16,534 bases of DNA from Deltaproteobacteria bacterium (GTDB lineage: Bacteria; Desulfobacterota; DSM-4660; Desulfatiglandales; HGW-15). This document shows, piece after piece, positions 6,812 to 14,568 of the stretch (its first letter is position 1; each line of letters begins with the position of its first letter). The position numbers and the translations under genes were made by a program. The notes under the pieces were generated by a model that was not told the DNA's origin, ran no database searches, and saw nothing but the letters and a program-made list of their open reading frames with translations. The DNA is taken from positions 1 through 16,534 of the forward strand of contig JAFGDF010000116.1 of NCBI GenBank assembly GCA_016932235.1, written 5' to 3'.

Positions 6812-7720
6812 CTATTCCCAGCCGAATTTGGTGCCGGACGGCACGATTTCGCAATAGGCTTCAGCTGCGTGAATCAGGCCATCATATATCTTAAAGGAAT
6901 GCCATACATCCAGCTCACCTCCGCCCTGAAAGGTAGATCCGGGGCCGAAATTCATTCGCACCACAACAACGCCCAATTCCTCGTCCACAGCCACAACCCG
7001 GTGGGTAATTCCATATAATGTGGGGATCAGCTGGGTCTTCATGTTTTCACACCCCTTAAAAAATGTACATCCTGGTCCGGCCATGAGCTGCCCGTTTTCA
7101 TAACGATAGGCATCCGGCGTCATGGGTGAATCCGCCTTTACGAAACTACCGACTTTCAGACCGGCAGGATAGGTTAACGCTATCCTGATCGCGTCCTCCC
7201 GGGAATTCAGTTGTTCCTTTGCCGGAAAAGATGCCATGGTCTCGCTGACGGTCTGAAGGTTTTGGAGATTAAAGAGCATTCCTTCTTTTTGATTCCGGAC
7301 AACCGTGGTCTCCACTCCAGTGATCTTTTGATCATCAACCTTCAGTCTCATAACAAACAGGACAGGCGATTGTCCTTCTTGCACAACCAGGAACGATACG
7401 GCAACACCCTCTTTAACATCCAGGATGTCCCTGCGGTAGCCTGTCAGACGGGATATATTTTCCCAAAGACCTTCTCCAAGCTTCATCTCTTTGCAATCTT
7501 CCGTAAATTTCACACCTGTGGCAACCGGCAAAGACTCCGGTTCATGAGCAATCATGGCATCCAGATATTTTGTGATAAATCCCTTGAGGCATTCACGATC
7601 ACACACCTTATTCACAGGTTTTGCCATTTGTTCTTCTTTTTCGGCACTATTTGAGATGCCGTCAATCCCCACAATAACCATTATGATGATAATAATGATC
7701 ATCATACCTTTTCTGATCAT
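6812..7720 (-). CDS. Secreted NTF2-like / DUF8021-like protein of unknown function
   Basis: A 302-residue protein with a hydrophobic N terminus (MIRKGMMIIIIIIMVIVGIDGI) that is a signal peptide or membrane anchor. The mature part opens with CDRECLKGFITKYLDAMIAH, then a segment like LPVATGVKFTEDCKEMKLGEGLW. This is the pattern I associate with a poorly characterised NTF2-like secreted family (DUF8021-like); the family name is from memory. The C-terminal half has paired cysteines (CTFFKGC) and ends in a beta-rich stretch (VVVVRMNFGPGSTF, then DVWHSFKIYDG). No reaction is known to me. The start is the ATG at 7720 with AAGGAGG seven to eight bases upstream; the frame runs 16 codons further but without such a site. 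A plausible promoter lies at 7772-7800. Confidence 0.78.
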   Translation of the reverse strand: MIRKGMMIIIIIIMVIVGIDGISNSAEKEEQMAKPVNKVCDRECLKGFITKYLDAMIAHEPESLPVATGVKFTEDCKEMKLGEGLWENISRLTGYRRDILDVKEGVAVSFLVVQEGQSPVLFVMRLKVDDQKITGVETTVVRNQKEGMLFNLQNLQTVSETMASFPAKEQLNSREDAIRIALTYPAGLKVGSFVKADSPMTPDAYRYENGQLMAGPGCTFFKGCENMKTQLIPTLYGITHRVVAVDEELGVVVVRMNFGPGSTFQGGGELDVWHSFKIYDGLIHAAEAYCEIVPSGTKFGWE

Positions 7721-7771
7721 ATATTCCTCCTTAGAGACAATGTTTGCGGCAAAATCAGGGTAACGCAACCA

Positions 7772-7800
7772 CTTATAAGATATTTATATCCAATACACAA
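7772..7800 (-). promoter_or_regulatory. Possible promoter for the DUF8021-like gene
   Basis: On the minus strand, TTGTGT (7800-7795) and TATAAG (7777-7772) are 17 bases apart, about 50 bases ahead of the start codon. The -35 box is weaker than in the other promoters named here. The region between it and the UroD-type gene also holds TCCCCT-AAG-AGGGGA (7859-7873), a short perfect hairpin without an adjacent T run. Confidence 0.45.
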
Positions 7801-7903
7801 GACGGGAAAAAAATCATTCAAAGGCCTCATCTTAAAAGGGAGAGGTCAAGAGCGGGTGTCCCCTAAGAGGGGAGGAGGGAAATACTAATCCCTGAATCGT
7901 CTA

Positions 7904-9247
7904 TTATGAAGGCAGATACTCTTTTGCGACATTGATAATCGCCCTGATATTCTCATCCCTGCTGTTATCAACCTGGCAACCCGGACTGAGGATAAAACCG
8001 CCGTCCCTCCCGCAGTAGTCAATGAGGTCTTTGCAGTAGCTGGTTATATTATCAGGATCGCCGGTTGCGACTAATGAGATCGGGACGTTGCCCATTATGC
8101 AACATTTATCACCAAGAACGTCCTTTGCCCTGTGCATATCTGTTCTATCGAAATACCATACCGTTGAGGCCCTGGGCAGCTCTGCTATGTATTCAAGTCT
8201 CCTGTTGTAACCTCCTTCCGCGAACGGAACGGGAATTAATCCTTCATTAATCAGTTTAAAAAGGGATTTTTTAAAGGTCGGCCAGTAGAATCTTTCAAAC
8301 TGCTCATTAGACATATGATAATCATCGCCCTTGTGCAAAGGGAGCATAACAAGGGGGGAATCTCCCAGGGGAACATCCGGTTCCGGGATTAGAGAAAGAA
8401 TTTTTTCACATGCCTCGATAATCTTATCCGGATTGCGATGAAGATCAATCATAATCCCTACCGCGCCTCTTAATGAATCGCCCAGAATATCGTAGGGGGG
8501 GGTTCCTGCCGCCCCGGCTGTTCCAAGCTGCGCAAGATTAGGATAACCCATTCCATTTATGCGTGTCATCATATCAAAGTTTATCATACCGGGCTTCTGT
8601 AACATCTCAGCGGCCCTTTTTAAAATATCAAGGGCCTCCTGCAATTCAGGGTCCATGAAAGGCATTGTGATCCCTCCAAACATGATAGCCTGTATGGAAA
8701 ATTGGGGCAGTTTGCAAAGTCCTTTCAGGTTGCGATTCAGACGCGGCAGATAATACCTTAACACGAAATCGGATGGATCATTGATAAAATGATCATATTC
8801 ACCAACAGTCATATATTCATTTTCCACTGCCTGATACGTACTTTCGTCAGGGAGATTGTAACCAGGCCATCTGAGGTTTGTGACTCCGAGGAGTTCCATG
8901 GATTTTCCTGACATCATGAATATTATTTGACTGGTGTCAGGATCATATTCTTTATGGAAATCTATCACTGCCTGGGCCACATCTTGCCACCGATCGTACA
9001 TTGTCGCCTTAAAAGGAATGCCTGCCCATTTCAATATGTAACCGCCCGCTAAAACGCTGCAGGGAACCCTCGCCGGGGCCTTCTTCAACTCAATAGCATC
9101 ACGGAAAAGCGTTACCAGTTCTTTGTATTTTGCCTCGGCTTCAGGACTGTCAAACTTTATTCCTTCCGCGCTGACCCATGCATCCAGCCTCATGGTCCTT
9201 TTTTCTTCCGGTGTTAATTCATTCCAATTATCAGGTTTTTCCTTCAT
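7904..9247 (-). CDS. UroD-family methyltransferase (substrate:corrinoid type, long form)
   Basis: A 447-residue cytoplasmic protein of the uroporphyrinogen-decarboxylase-fold methyltransferases, about 100 residues longer than MtaA because of an N-terminal extension (residues 1 to about 80). The barrel is seen in AIMFGGITMPFMDPELQEALDIL, GTPPYDILGDSLRGAVGIMIDL, VMLPLHKGDDYHMSNEQFERFYWP and, near the C terminus, VWYFDRTDMHRAKDVLGDKCCIMGNVP and GGFILSPGCQVDN. The place where MtaA-type enzymes carry His-x-Cys zinc ligands reads FAEGGYNRRLEY, so metal binding must differ or use other residues. That form resembles the MtvB-like branch acting on methoxylated aromatics; this assignment is inference. 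GAGGTG precedes the ATG at 9247. The gene stands between a 554-bp palindrome and the DUF8021-like gene. It is a second candidate MT1 for the single corrinoid protein in view. Confidence 0.85.
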   Translation of the reverse strand: MKEKPDNWNELTPEEKRTMRLDAWVSAEGIKFDSPEAEAKYKELVTLFRDAIELKKAPARVPCSVLAGGYILKWAGIPFKATMYDRWQDVAQAVIDFHKEYDPDTSQIIFMMSGKSMELLGVTNLRWPGYNLPDESTYQAVENEYMTVGEYDHFINDPSDFVLRYYLPRLNRNLKGLCKLPQFSIQAIMFGGITMPFMDPELQEALDILKRAAEMLQKPGMINFDMMTRINGMGYPNLAQLGTAGAAGTPPYDILGDSLRGAVGIMIDLHRNPDKIIEACEKILSLIPEPDVPLGDSPLVMLPLHKGDDYHMSNEQFERFYWPTFKKSLFKLINEGLIPVPFAEGGYNRRLEYIAELPRASTVWYFDRTDMHRAKDVLGDKCCIMGNVPISLVATGDPDNITSYCKDLIDYCGRDGGFILSPGCQVDNSRDENIRAIINVAKEYLPS

Positions 9248-9266
9248 ATTTCACCTCATGTTTGAA

Positions 9267-9820
9267 GATTAATATCATTCATAAGTCTTCGCATGGACAC
9301 ATGAAAAACAGCTTCCTTCAACTGGGCATAGTCTCCGGTTTTGCCGGTCTTTTCAAGACGACATCTAATTTTTACGTTGCCCCCTTAAAAATTAGACCAC
9401 CGCTAAACTATAGTGAACGACATAAATAAGTAACCATACTCGCAAAAGCAGGCTACGGATGTCCGGCAGAGACTCTTTTTTTCAGAGGCGAAAGAATATA
9501 GTGCCCGGTATTTTGCATATCTCGCAGCAAAGGCGGGCGGAGGGCTTCCAGCGGACTATCCACAAAGGAGGAGCGGCTGTCTACCCGGAACTTCGCCGCC
9601 CGCCTGACGGCATCCTTAAGCCAGTTACTTGCAGATAATTTCTTTCGCTCTGAAAAAAAGAGTCTTTGCCGGACAATAGGTAAATAGCAATCGTCAAAAT
9701 GCCTGTTTTATTAAGTCGTTCACTATAAAGTGGAATCTAATATGAGATGTCGTCTTTCAAAGACCGGCAAAACCTTCTATTAGAAATATGCCATACGAAG
9801 ACTTATGAATGTTACTAATC
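9267..9820. repeat. 554-bp nested palindrome (element 2)
   Basis: This fills nearly all of the 589-bp gap between the UroD-type gene and FAD oxidase B. Four paired segments nest around one centre: 9267-9296 with 9791-9820 (27 of 30 positions), 9337-9365 with 9746-9774 (27 of 29), 9409-9421 with 9715-9727 (perfect 13), and 9462-9487 with 9648-9673 (25 of 26). A local 9-bp hairpin (9365-9373 with 9387-9395) sits in the left arm only. The centre carries the core shared with element 1. No coding frame looks real. As DNA it could extrude a very long cruciform; as RNA it would form one long imperfect hairpin. Confidence 0.88.
9483..9651. repeat. Second copy of the shared core of about 168 bp
   Basis: It aligns end to end with 953-1120 at about 85% identity by eye, in the same orientation. 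The best conserved part runs from AGGCGGGCGG (9531-9540) to CCGCCCGCCT (9596-9605), which are complementary and form a stem. At the rim, the pairing is kept although the bases differ: copy 1 pairs TGAAG with CTTCA, copy 2 pairs CGAAAG with CTTTCG. That suggests selection or mechanism preserving the fold. Confidence 0.85.
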
Positions 9821-9836
9821 TTTTTAATTTTAATTT

Positions 9837-11309
9837 CTATACAAGCGGACCACCCTGTGGCGCAACGCCATTCGGATCAAATGCCTGTTTAATTTTATCC
9901 CACCATACATTGAAGTTTGACATTGCCGGCGCCACATCATCGCCAACCGGGCCCATCAACAGGGCGAAGTAACGTTCCCTGAATGCCCTCTCACTCTGCT
10001 CTTTATGCCATGCCGTCACGGCCTTGTCCGCTTCAGGGTTCAGCGGATCATATTTGCAGAATATTTCCGTCTTGCCGACATGCCCCTGTTCAACCCCCCA
10101 TCCAAAGAAGCCTCCGCTATCGTCCACGATATAACCCTTTTTTATCAAGGGCAGTTTTGCTTCTCCGGCTCCCACAGCCCACTTTATGGTAAGATCTCTC
10201 TGGCCCATAATTGGAATTGATTTAAACATTCCTCCGGGCCGGAATGTCTCCCTGACGGAGGCGGATATCCTTATGCACTGGCATAACAGGATCCCTTCGA
10301 TCTCGGGATCTTCCATTGATTTTAAGGACTGGCCGCCGGATTCACTTATAATCTGCTCCAGGGCCTTTTTCTTGAATGCGAAGTCCGCCGCAGAGTTGCC
10401 GGCTATTATTACAAAGAAACCGGGTCCCAGCTTCTCTTTGTCCATTTGCTTGAAGATCTTCTCCTCGTCCTCATTGCACGTTGTTATATTAGCGGCCACC
10501 ATTGAAACATTAAAACCCATTAACTCAAAGCATATTTCATTTTCGCCAAGTTTGATTTCCGCCTCCCACATCTTCTCTACTGAAGGAAAGCTGTAATAAC
10601 GCGCCATCATATTAGGCGGTATCTCAGAAAGGGTGTATTTCGGTGATTTCCCCTGTACAGGGAATTTCGCGGGCCCGGGGTAGTGATATAGTTTTACCGC
10701 CGCCTTTGTAAAGACCCCCGGCGTCACGCCAGGCGGCACCGCGCTTGTAAGGATGGCTCTCAGGGAAGGGCCGGGACCGTCACCACAGAACCACTCATTC
10801 ACAGATCCCAGGGCTCCTGAACGGACTATTTCTCCTTCAGGGGTTACCCATTCAATGGCAAGATGATTTCTATCATCACCGCCGGTGCTTTGATCCAGAT
10901 GTCCGTGTCCCCTGAGCAGGGACGAACATTGAGTGCCCGCCCCCTTTACGTTGCAATGCAGTCCCCTCTTGAATAACTCGGCCTGCAGCTGCGCCGTGAT
11001 AACATATGGCTCGACCACGGCATACATATTTTTCTCGTTAATCTCAATTATGCGGTTCATCCTTCTCATCTCAATATAGATAATGCCGGGCGGAAACATC
11101 CCTGTCCATGCCGTGCTTACAGCGGAAAAGCGCAGCTTATGCTTGTTGCACAGCTTAATTATCGCTTGAACCTGAGAGGTGTTCGCCGGAAGCACCACAG
11201 CCGCGTGTTGCACCCCGTGATAGGAAGGCATTATCGCCGGATCATCACATATATACTCCGCACCGACCACATCTTCGAACTCTCTATAAACATCCCTTTC
11301 CAGCGCCAT
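9837..11309 (-). CDS. FAD-linked oxidase B (GlcD/VAO-like PCMH flavoprotein)
   Basis: A 490-residue flavoprotein of the PCMH-type FAD superfamily, which includes glycolate oxidase subunits and p-cresol/vanillyl-alcohol oxidases. The N-terminal FAD domain includes AAVVLPANTSQVQAIIKLCNKHKLRFSAVSTAWTG, then YIEMRRMNRIIEINEKNMYAVVEPYV near residues 75-100, followed by GTQCSSLLRGHGHLDQSTGG and EWVTPEGEIVRSGALGS. The C terminus ends KQAFDPNGVAPQGGPL, the usual FDP-N closing motif. The substrate is unknown. It is 19 bases downstream of the CCG iron-sulfur gene, with GGGAGG before the ATG, so both are one operon. Electrons from the flavin would pass to that iron-sulfur protein. The usual GlcD signature with an Ala-Gly-Gly stretch is replaced by the Gly-His-rich segment above, so it is a divergent branch. 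Confidence 0.88.
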   Translation of the reverse strand: MALERDVYREFEDVVGAEYICDDPAIMPSYHGVQHAAVVLPANTSQVQAIIKLCNKHKLRFSAVSTAWTGMFPPGIIYIEMRRMNRIIEINEKNMYAVVEPYVITAQLQAELFKRGLHCNVKGAGTQCSSLLRGHGHLDQSTGGDDRNHLAIEWVTPEGEIVRSGALGSVNEWFCGDGPGPSLRAILTSAVPPGVTPGVFTKAAVKLYHYPGPAKFPVQGKSPKYTLSEIPPNMMARYYSFPSVEKMWEAEIKLGENEICFELMGFNVSMVAANITTCNEDEEKIFKQMDKEKLGPGFFVIIAGNSAADFAFKKKALEQIISESGGQSLKSMEDPEIEGILLCQCIRISASVRETFRPGGMFKSIPIMGQRDLTIKWAVGAGEAKLPLIKKGYIVDDSGGFFGWGVEQGHVGKTEIFCKYDPLNPEADKAVTAWHKEQSERAFRERYFALLMGPVGDDVAPAMSNFNVWWDKIKQAFDPNGVAPQGGPLV

Positions 11310-11328
11310 TGTTAATTACCTCCCTTTT

Positions 11329-12594
11329 TCAGATTGCTTTAGCTACAAGTTCAACAATATCATAGACCTTCAGGCTGCTGCCGCTCTCCTTAATCGCCTT
11401 GTTAAAGGTCTTCTCACACCAGGGACACGCGGAAACAATCGCCTCGCATCCCGTGGCGGCTGCCTCATCTATTCTTTTCAAGGCGGTCCATATCGCGAAC
11501 TCCGGATTTGACTCGCTGACACCGCCGCCGGCCCCGCAACACCAGGCAAATTCCTTGATCCTGGTCATCTCCGAGAACTTGATTCCGGGAATGCTTTTAA
11601 GTACGTCACGGGGCGGTTCATATATGCCGTTGGTTCCTCTGCGATATTTCTTGGGGGGATCGAAAACAAACCTGTCACCGGGTATCTTTTTCCCTTCCCA
11701 GTGTATCCAGGGCTCACCCAGTCTGCCCAGACGGCACGGGTCATGGTAGGTTACTGATATGTCTACTTTCTTCTTCAGCTTCAGCTTGCCTTTTTTAATC
11801 AATCTGTCGATATATTCCGAGATATGCAGCACTTCCAGATTCCCCTTCAGCTTGTACTGGTCATAAAGCACCTTGAAGGCCTGATAGCCGTCGGCACATG
11901 ATGTTACCACTGTCTTGATGCCGGCCTTCTTTATCAAGGCCATATTCTTTTTGGCCTGCTTGAGAAAGTCTTCCCTGTAACCCATCTGGTATGCCCTGCT
12001 GCCGCAACAGGTCTCGGCGTCACCGGCGATGCCGAAATCAACGCCGGCCGTCCGCAATATCTTTGCTGTTGCCTTTGCCAGTTTCTGCATATTTTCATCA
12101 TAACTTGTGAGACATCCCACGTGATAAAGGACATCCACTTTTTCCGTTGCGGCATTCTTGATGTCCAGGCCGTCGGCCCAGTCCCCCCTTTTTCCCATTG
12201 CAGGGACCATTGCACCCTGCTTTCGCAGGAGTTTGATTGCCTTATCAAGCTCAGGGTGGGTTTGACCATCCTCAACGCACTTTATCCTGAACTCATTTAT
12301 AGGCTCCTGAACTTCCATGTCCATGGCATAATTACATGAGACACCGCAGGCGCCGCACATCTGGCAGTTATAGACAATGTCCAGGAGTCTATCGGTATAA
12401 TTAAATCCGTGATTCAATGCCGCCGCCCCGATATTCATCCTTCCGCCGCCTGAATAGCTGTGGTATTCGTATCTGGCAATACTCGGACAAACATATGTGT
12501 TTTCATATCCGCTTACCTGCTGAAGGGGCATGAATTTACAGCATGAGCATCGACAACACATATTCATATCGCCTTTATATTGTTCCAATCCCAT
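11329..12594 (-). CDS. CCG-domain iron-sulfur protein (GlcF/HdrD-like)
   Basis: A 421-residue electron-transfer subunit. Near the N terminus, Cys13, 14, 16, 18 and 19 form an unusual cluster (CCRCSCC), with Cys36 in YVCPS. A classical 4Fe-4S motif CQMCGACGVSC follows at residues 77-87. Two CCG domains follow: the first includes HVGCLTS and CCGSRAYQMG, the second YHDPCRLGR, CCGAGGGVSES and ending in ACPWCEKT. CCG pairs of this type bind non-cubane or 4Fe-4S clusters in heterodisulfide reductase and GlcF. The frame is open to an ATG at 12612, but the ATG at 12594 is chosen because AGGAGG lies eight bases upstream of it. It is flanked by two FAD oxidases, which fits a GlcDEF-like complex passing electrons to the quinone pool or a heterodisulfide-type acceptor. 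Confidence 0.9.
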   Translation of the reverse strand: MGLEQYKGDMNMCCRCSCCKFMPLQQVSGYENTYVCPSIARYEYHSYSGGGRMNIGAAALNHGFNYTDRLLDIVYNCQMCGACGVSCNYAMDMEVQEPINEFRIKCVEDGQTHPELDKAIKLLRKQGAMVPAMGKRGDWADGLDIKNAATEKVDVLYHVGCLTSYDENMQKLAKATAKILRTAGVDFGIAGDAETCCGSRAYQMGYREDFLKQAKKNMALIKKAGIKTVVTSCADGYQAFKVLYDQYKLKGNLEVLHISEYIDRLIKKGKLKLKKKVDISVTYHDPCRLGRLGEPWIHWEGKKIPGDRFVFDPPKKYRRGTNGIYEPPRDVLKSIPGIKFSEMTRIKEFAWCCGAGGGVSESNPEFAIWTALKRIDEAAATGCEAIVSACPWCEKTFNKAIKESGSSLKVYDIVELVAKAI

Positions 12595-12612
12595 ATTTAT
12601 ATCCTCCTTCAT

Positions 12613-12875
12613 CCAATAATTGATTGGTAACTTTCACAAGTGTTGACATTATCAGATCTGACAATTTCAGATATGTCCAATGTGTGTTCTTTTTTGGGTG
12701 GCAAAATATGAAAAATAGAATTTCGAATATCGAACAGGAAATTTCGAATTATGAAGTTTAGACTATTTCGATATTCGATATTCTGAAATCGATATTCGAT
12801 ATTATTAAGCGTTTTGCTCATAAAAAAGAGGGCTCCGTGGGACATCCCAGGTACTGCTGTATATCTTCACATCAG
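12613..12875. repeat. Palindromic intergenic element 3 with an AT-rich interior
   Basis: This fills the gap between FAD oxidase A and the CCG protein gene. Imperfect inverted repeats of 34 bp lie at 12673-12706 (from ATGTCC) and 12812-12845 (to GGACAT). Outside them, 12615-12678 and 12838-12875 match the outer flanks of element 1 (1149-1205 and 891-931) in inverse orientation, for example GTCAGATCT and CACATCAG. The interior is unrelated to the shared core: 12717-12811 is an AT-rich imperfect hairpin built from repeated TTCGATATTCGA-like words. The right end stops one base before the FAD oxidase A stop codon. No transposase or coding frame is convincing. Confidence 0.78.
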
Positions 12876-12876
12876 T

Positions 12877-14340
12877 TTAAAAGCACACCTTTCCCGGATT
12901 CATAATATTGTTAGGATCAAATATCTTTTTTAGCTTATGTAAGGCGTTGGCTGTCGCCGAATCTCTGTTTAGAATCATCCTTGCTTCATCGCCATAAGGC
13001 CTTGAGAAAAACGCGCCCTTATCCATCAAGTTGTTGATTGCTGAAGAGGTTAAATTCTTGATTCGATTTTTCTCAATCGAGTTTTCGGGATCATAAAACA
13101 TATTAAATTCACAGTGATAGCCTGTACCCTGCACGATTGGCTGGATGTAAATGCCCAGGTCTGAAATATGGCAAGCGGCCTTATCAGCCATATGCTTCAT
13201 GGCCTCAATTTGGCCTTCGAGCTTCTGATAGATGGTCAAAAAGAATATGTCCTGGCATGCCCCTTTATAGCGAAGCTTCCAATAGGGTTCCCCCGAGGGC
13301 TGCTGTATCGTTTTCAACATCCTGTTTGCCGACGCCGCGCCGATTGACTTTACCGGATCCAGTCCGAATCGCTGGGTCATTTGGGAGATGTCTTTAATAT
13401 TGGAGCTGATCCGTTCCTCCGGAAAATAGTTATAACCGGCCAGGGTGTAAAAAAGGATGTACTCGGGCAGGCTATCCTTAATATCCTGGAAGTCCCCGGC
13501 CTTCTCAGCAAAGGCAGCAGCAATATTGGCGCTGTTTAGGATAAGGCATTCGGTGACCATTCTGAGCCTTACAAGCCAGTGAGACAGTTCGAGAACCTTC
13601 TCCAATTCGCTGGAGCCGACCAGAAAGGGCTCTTCAATGCTGGGTAGTAATTCACACCTCAAAGACGCCCATGTCACGATGCCCATGGTCCCCTGCGCGC
13701 CCTGAATAAGCCTGTGCAAAGAGGCCGTACCGGGCCCGTATGGCGCCTTCTGTACCCCGCCGACCTTCCACTGCTCCTCTACTGTACCCGGGCCTGCCGC
13801 CTGCCCGGTTCTAAACTCCTTGCCGTTTCCAAAGTACAGGCCTGTGCAGGCCAGAGGATCTGATATATCCCATTGATATCCCGGCATCAGCACAGGCTCT
13901 CTTTCAATCATGCTCCCTATAACAGACCTGGATTCTCGCGGAAGCAAAGGCATATTGAGCCGGAGACCTTCTTTTTTCGCTAAAGGTATCAGTTCTCCAA
14001 AGGTTACGCCCGGCTCGATCATGGCTACCCTTCGCGGGCGGTCAACAAATATCACCTTTTTCATATGGTTGAGATCTACGACAACACTCCCTCCGTTGCA
14101 TGGGACGGTATCTCCGCGGAAATGAGGAGCGCCTGAGCTGACAGGTATCAGCGGCGTTTTGGTCTCATTGGCAATATTAATGATCTTCTGGATATCTTCC
14201 GCTTTCTTCGGCCTCACCACGCAAGCCGGCCTGACCCGGTTAACAAAACTCATGTCGCTCGAATATTGGTCCAGAACATCCTGCTCTGTGCTCAGGCTGC
14301 CGGCGCCAACAATCTTTTCCAGTTTCTCTTGTGCGATCAT
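12877..14340 (-). CDS. FAD-linked oxidase A (PCMH-type flavoprotein)
   Basis: A 487-residue flavoprotein of the same superfamily as oxidase B but clearly divergent from it. The FAD domain includes RPACVVRPKKAEDIQKIINIANETKTPLIPVSSGAPH (about residues 37-73), VVVDLNHMKKVIFVDRPRRVAMIEPGVTFGEL and, near residue 205-225, LIQGAQGTMGIVTWASLRCELLP, the end of the PCMH fold. The C terminus is KKIFDPNNIMNPGKVCF, a classical closing motif. It would oxidise an alcohol or hydroxy-acid carbon using FAD; the substrate cannot be told. GGAGGG lies upstream of the ATG at 14340, and a promoter lies at 14412-14440, so this is the first gene of the flavoprotein-CCG-flavoprotein unit. Element 3 separates it from the CCG gene. 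Confidence 0.88.
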   Translation of the reverse strand: MIAQEKLEKIVGAGSLSTEQDVLDQYSSDMSFVNRVRPACVVRPKKAEDIQKIINIANETKTPLIPVSSGAPHFRGDTVPCNGGSVVVDLNHMKKVIFVDRPRRVAMIEPGVTFGELIPLAKKEGLRLNMPLLPRESRSVIGSMIEREPVLMPGYQWDISDPLACTGLYFGNGKEFRTGQAAGPGTVEEQWKVGGVQKAPYGPGTASLHRLIQGAQGTMGIVTWASLRCELLPSIEEPFLVGSSELEKVLELSHWLVRLRMVTECLILNSANIAAAFAEKAGDFQDIKDSLPEYILFYTLAGYNYFPEERISSNIKDISQMTQRFGLDPVKSIGAASANRMLKTIQQPSGEPYWKLRYKGACQDIFFLTIYQKLEGQIEAMKHMADKAACHISDLGIYIQPIVQGTGYHCEFNMFYDPENSIEKNRIKNLTSSAINNLMDKGAFFSRPYGDEARMILNRDSATANALHKLKKIFDPNNIMNPGKVCF

Positions 14341-14411
14341 TATCTACCACCCTCCTTTAATAAAAAAATATTTCACTTGACAAAAGATGTTCAAAGTTAA
14401 AAATTAGACTT

Positions 14412-14440
14412 AAAATATCCTTTTTGATCGTAGTATTCAA
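14412..14440 (-). promoter_or_regulatory. Sigma70-like promoter for FAD oxidase A
   Basis: On the minus strand, TTGAAT (14440-14435) and TATTTT (14417-14412) are 17 bases apart, about 70 bases ahead of the start codon. It is back to back with the promoter for the alcohol dehydrogenase, with about 37 bases between the two -35 boxes. Confidence 0.55.
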
Positions 14441-14477
14441 GCAATTTTTCTATAAAAAAATTTCTCTCGTGGGGAGT

Positions 14478-14507
14478 TTGATTTTTCTGTTTTTATTATG
14501 CATAATA
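14478..14507 (+). promoter_or_regulatory. Promoter of the alcohol dehydrogenase with overlapping 14-bp palindrome
   Basis: TTGATT (14478-14483) and CATAAT (14501-14506) are 17 bases apart, about 60 bases ahead of the start codon. A perfect 14-bp palindrome, TATTATGCATAATA (14494-14507), covers the -10 box, which is where a repressor site would act. Confidence 0.55.
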
Positions 14508-14568
14508 GAGGTTACACATTTCAAGATATCTTTATTAGGTGACAACATTTCATGCTAAGGAGGGGAAA

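Noticed and set aside
12717..12811. CRISPR-like array from repeated TTCGATATTCGA words
   Set aside because: Words are irregularly spaced, mutually inverted and form a single hairpin; there are no spacers of even length.
12609..12845. Minus-strand reading frame of 78 codons in element 3
   Set aside because: Its sequence is a translation of TTCGATATT-type repeats inside an inverted repeat; no protein features.
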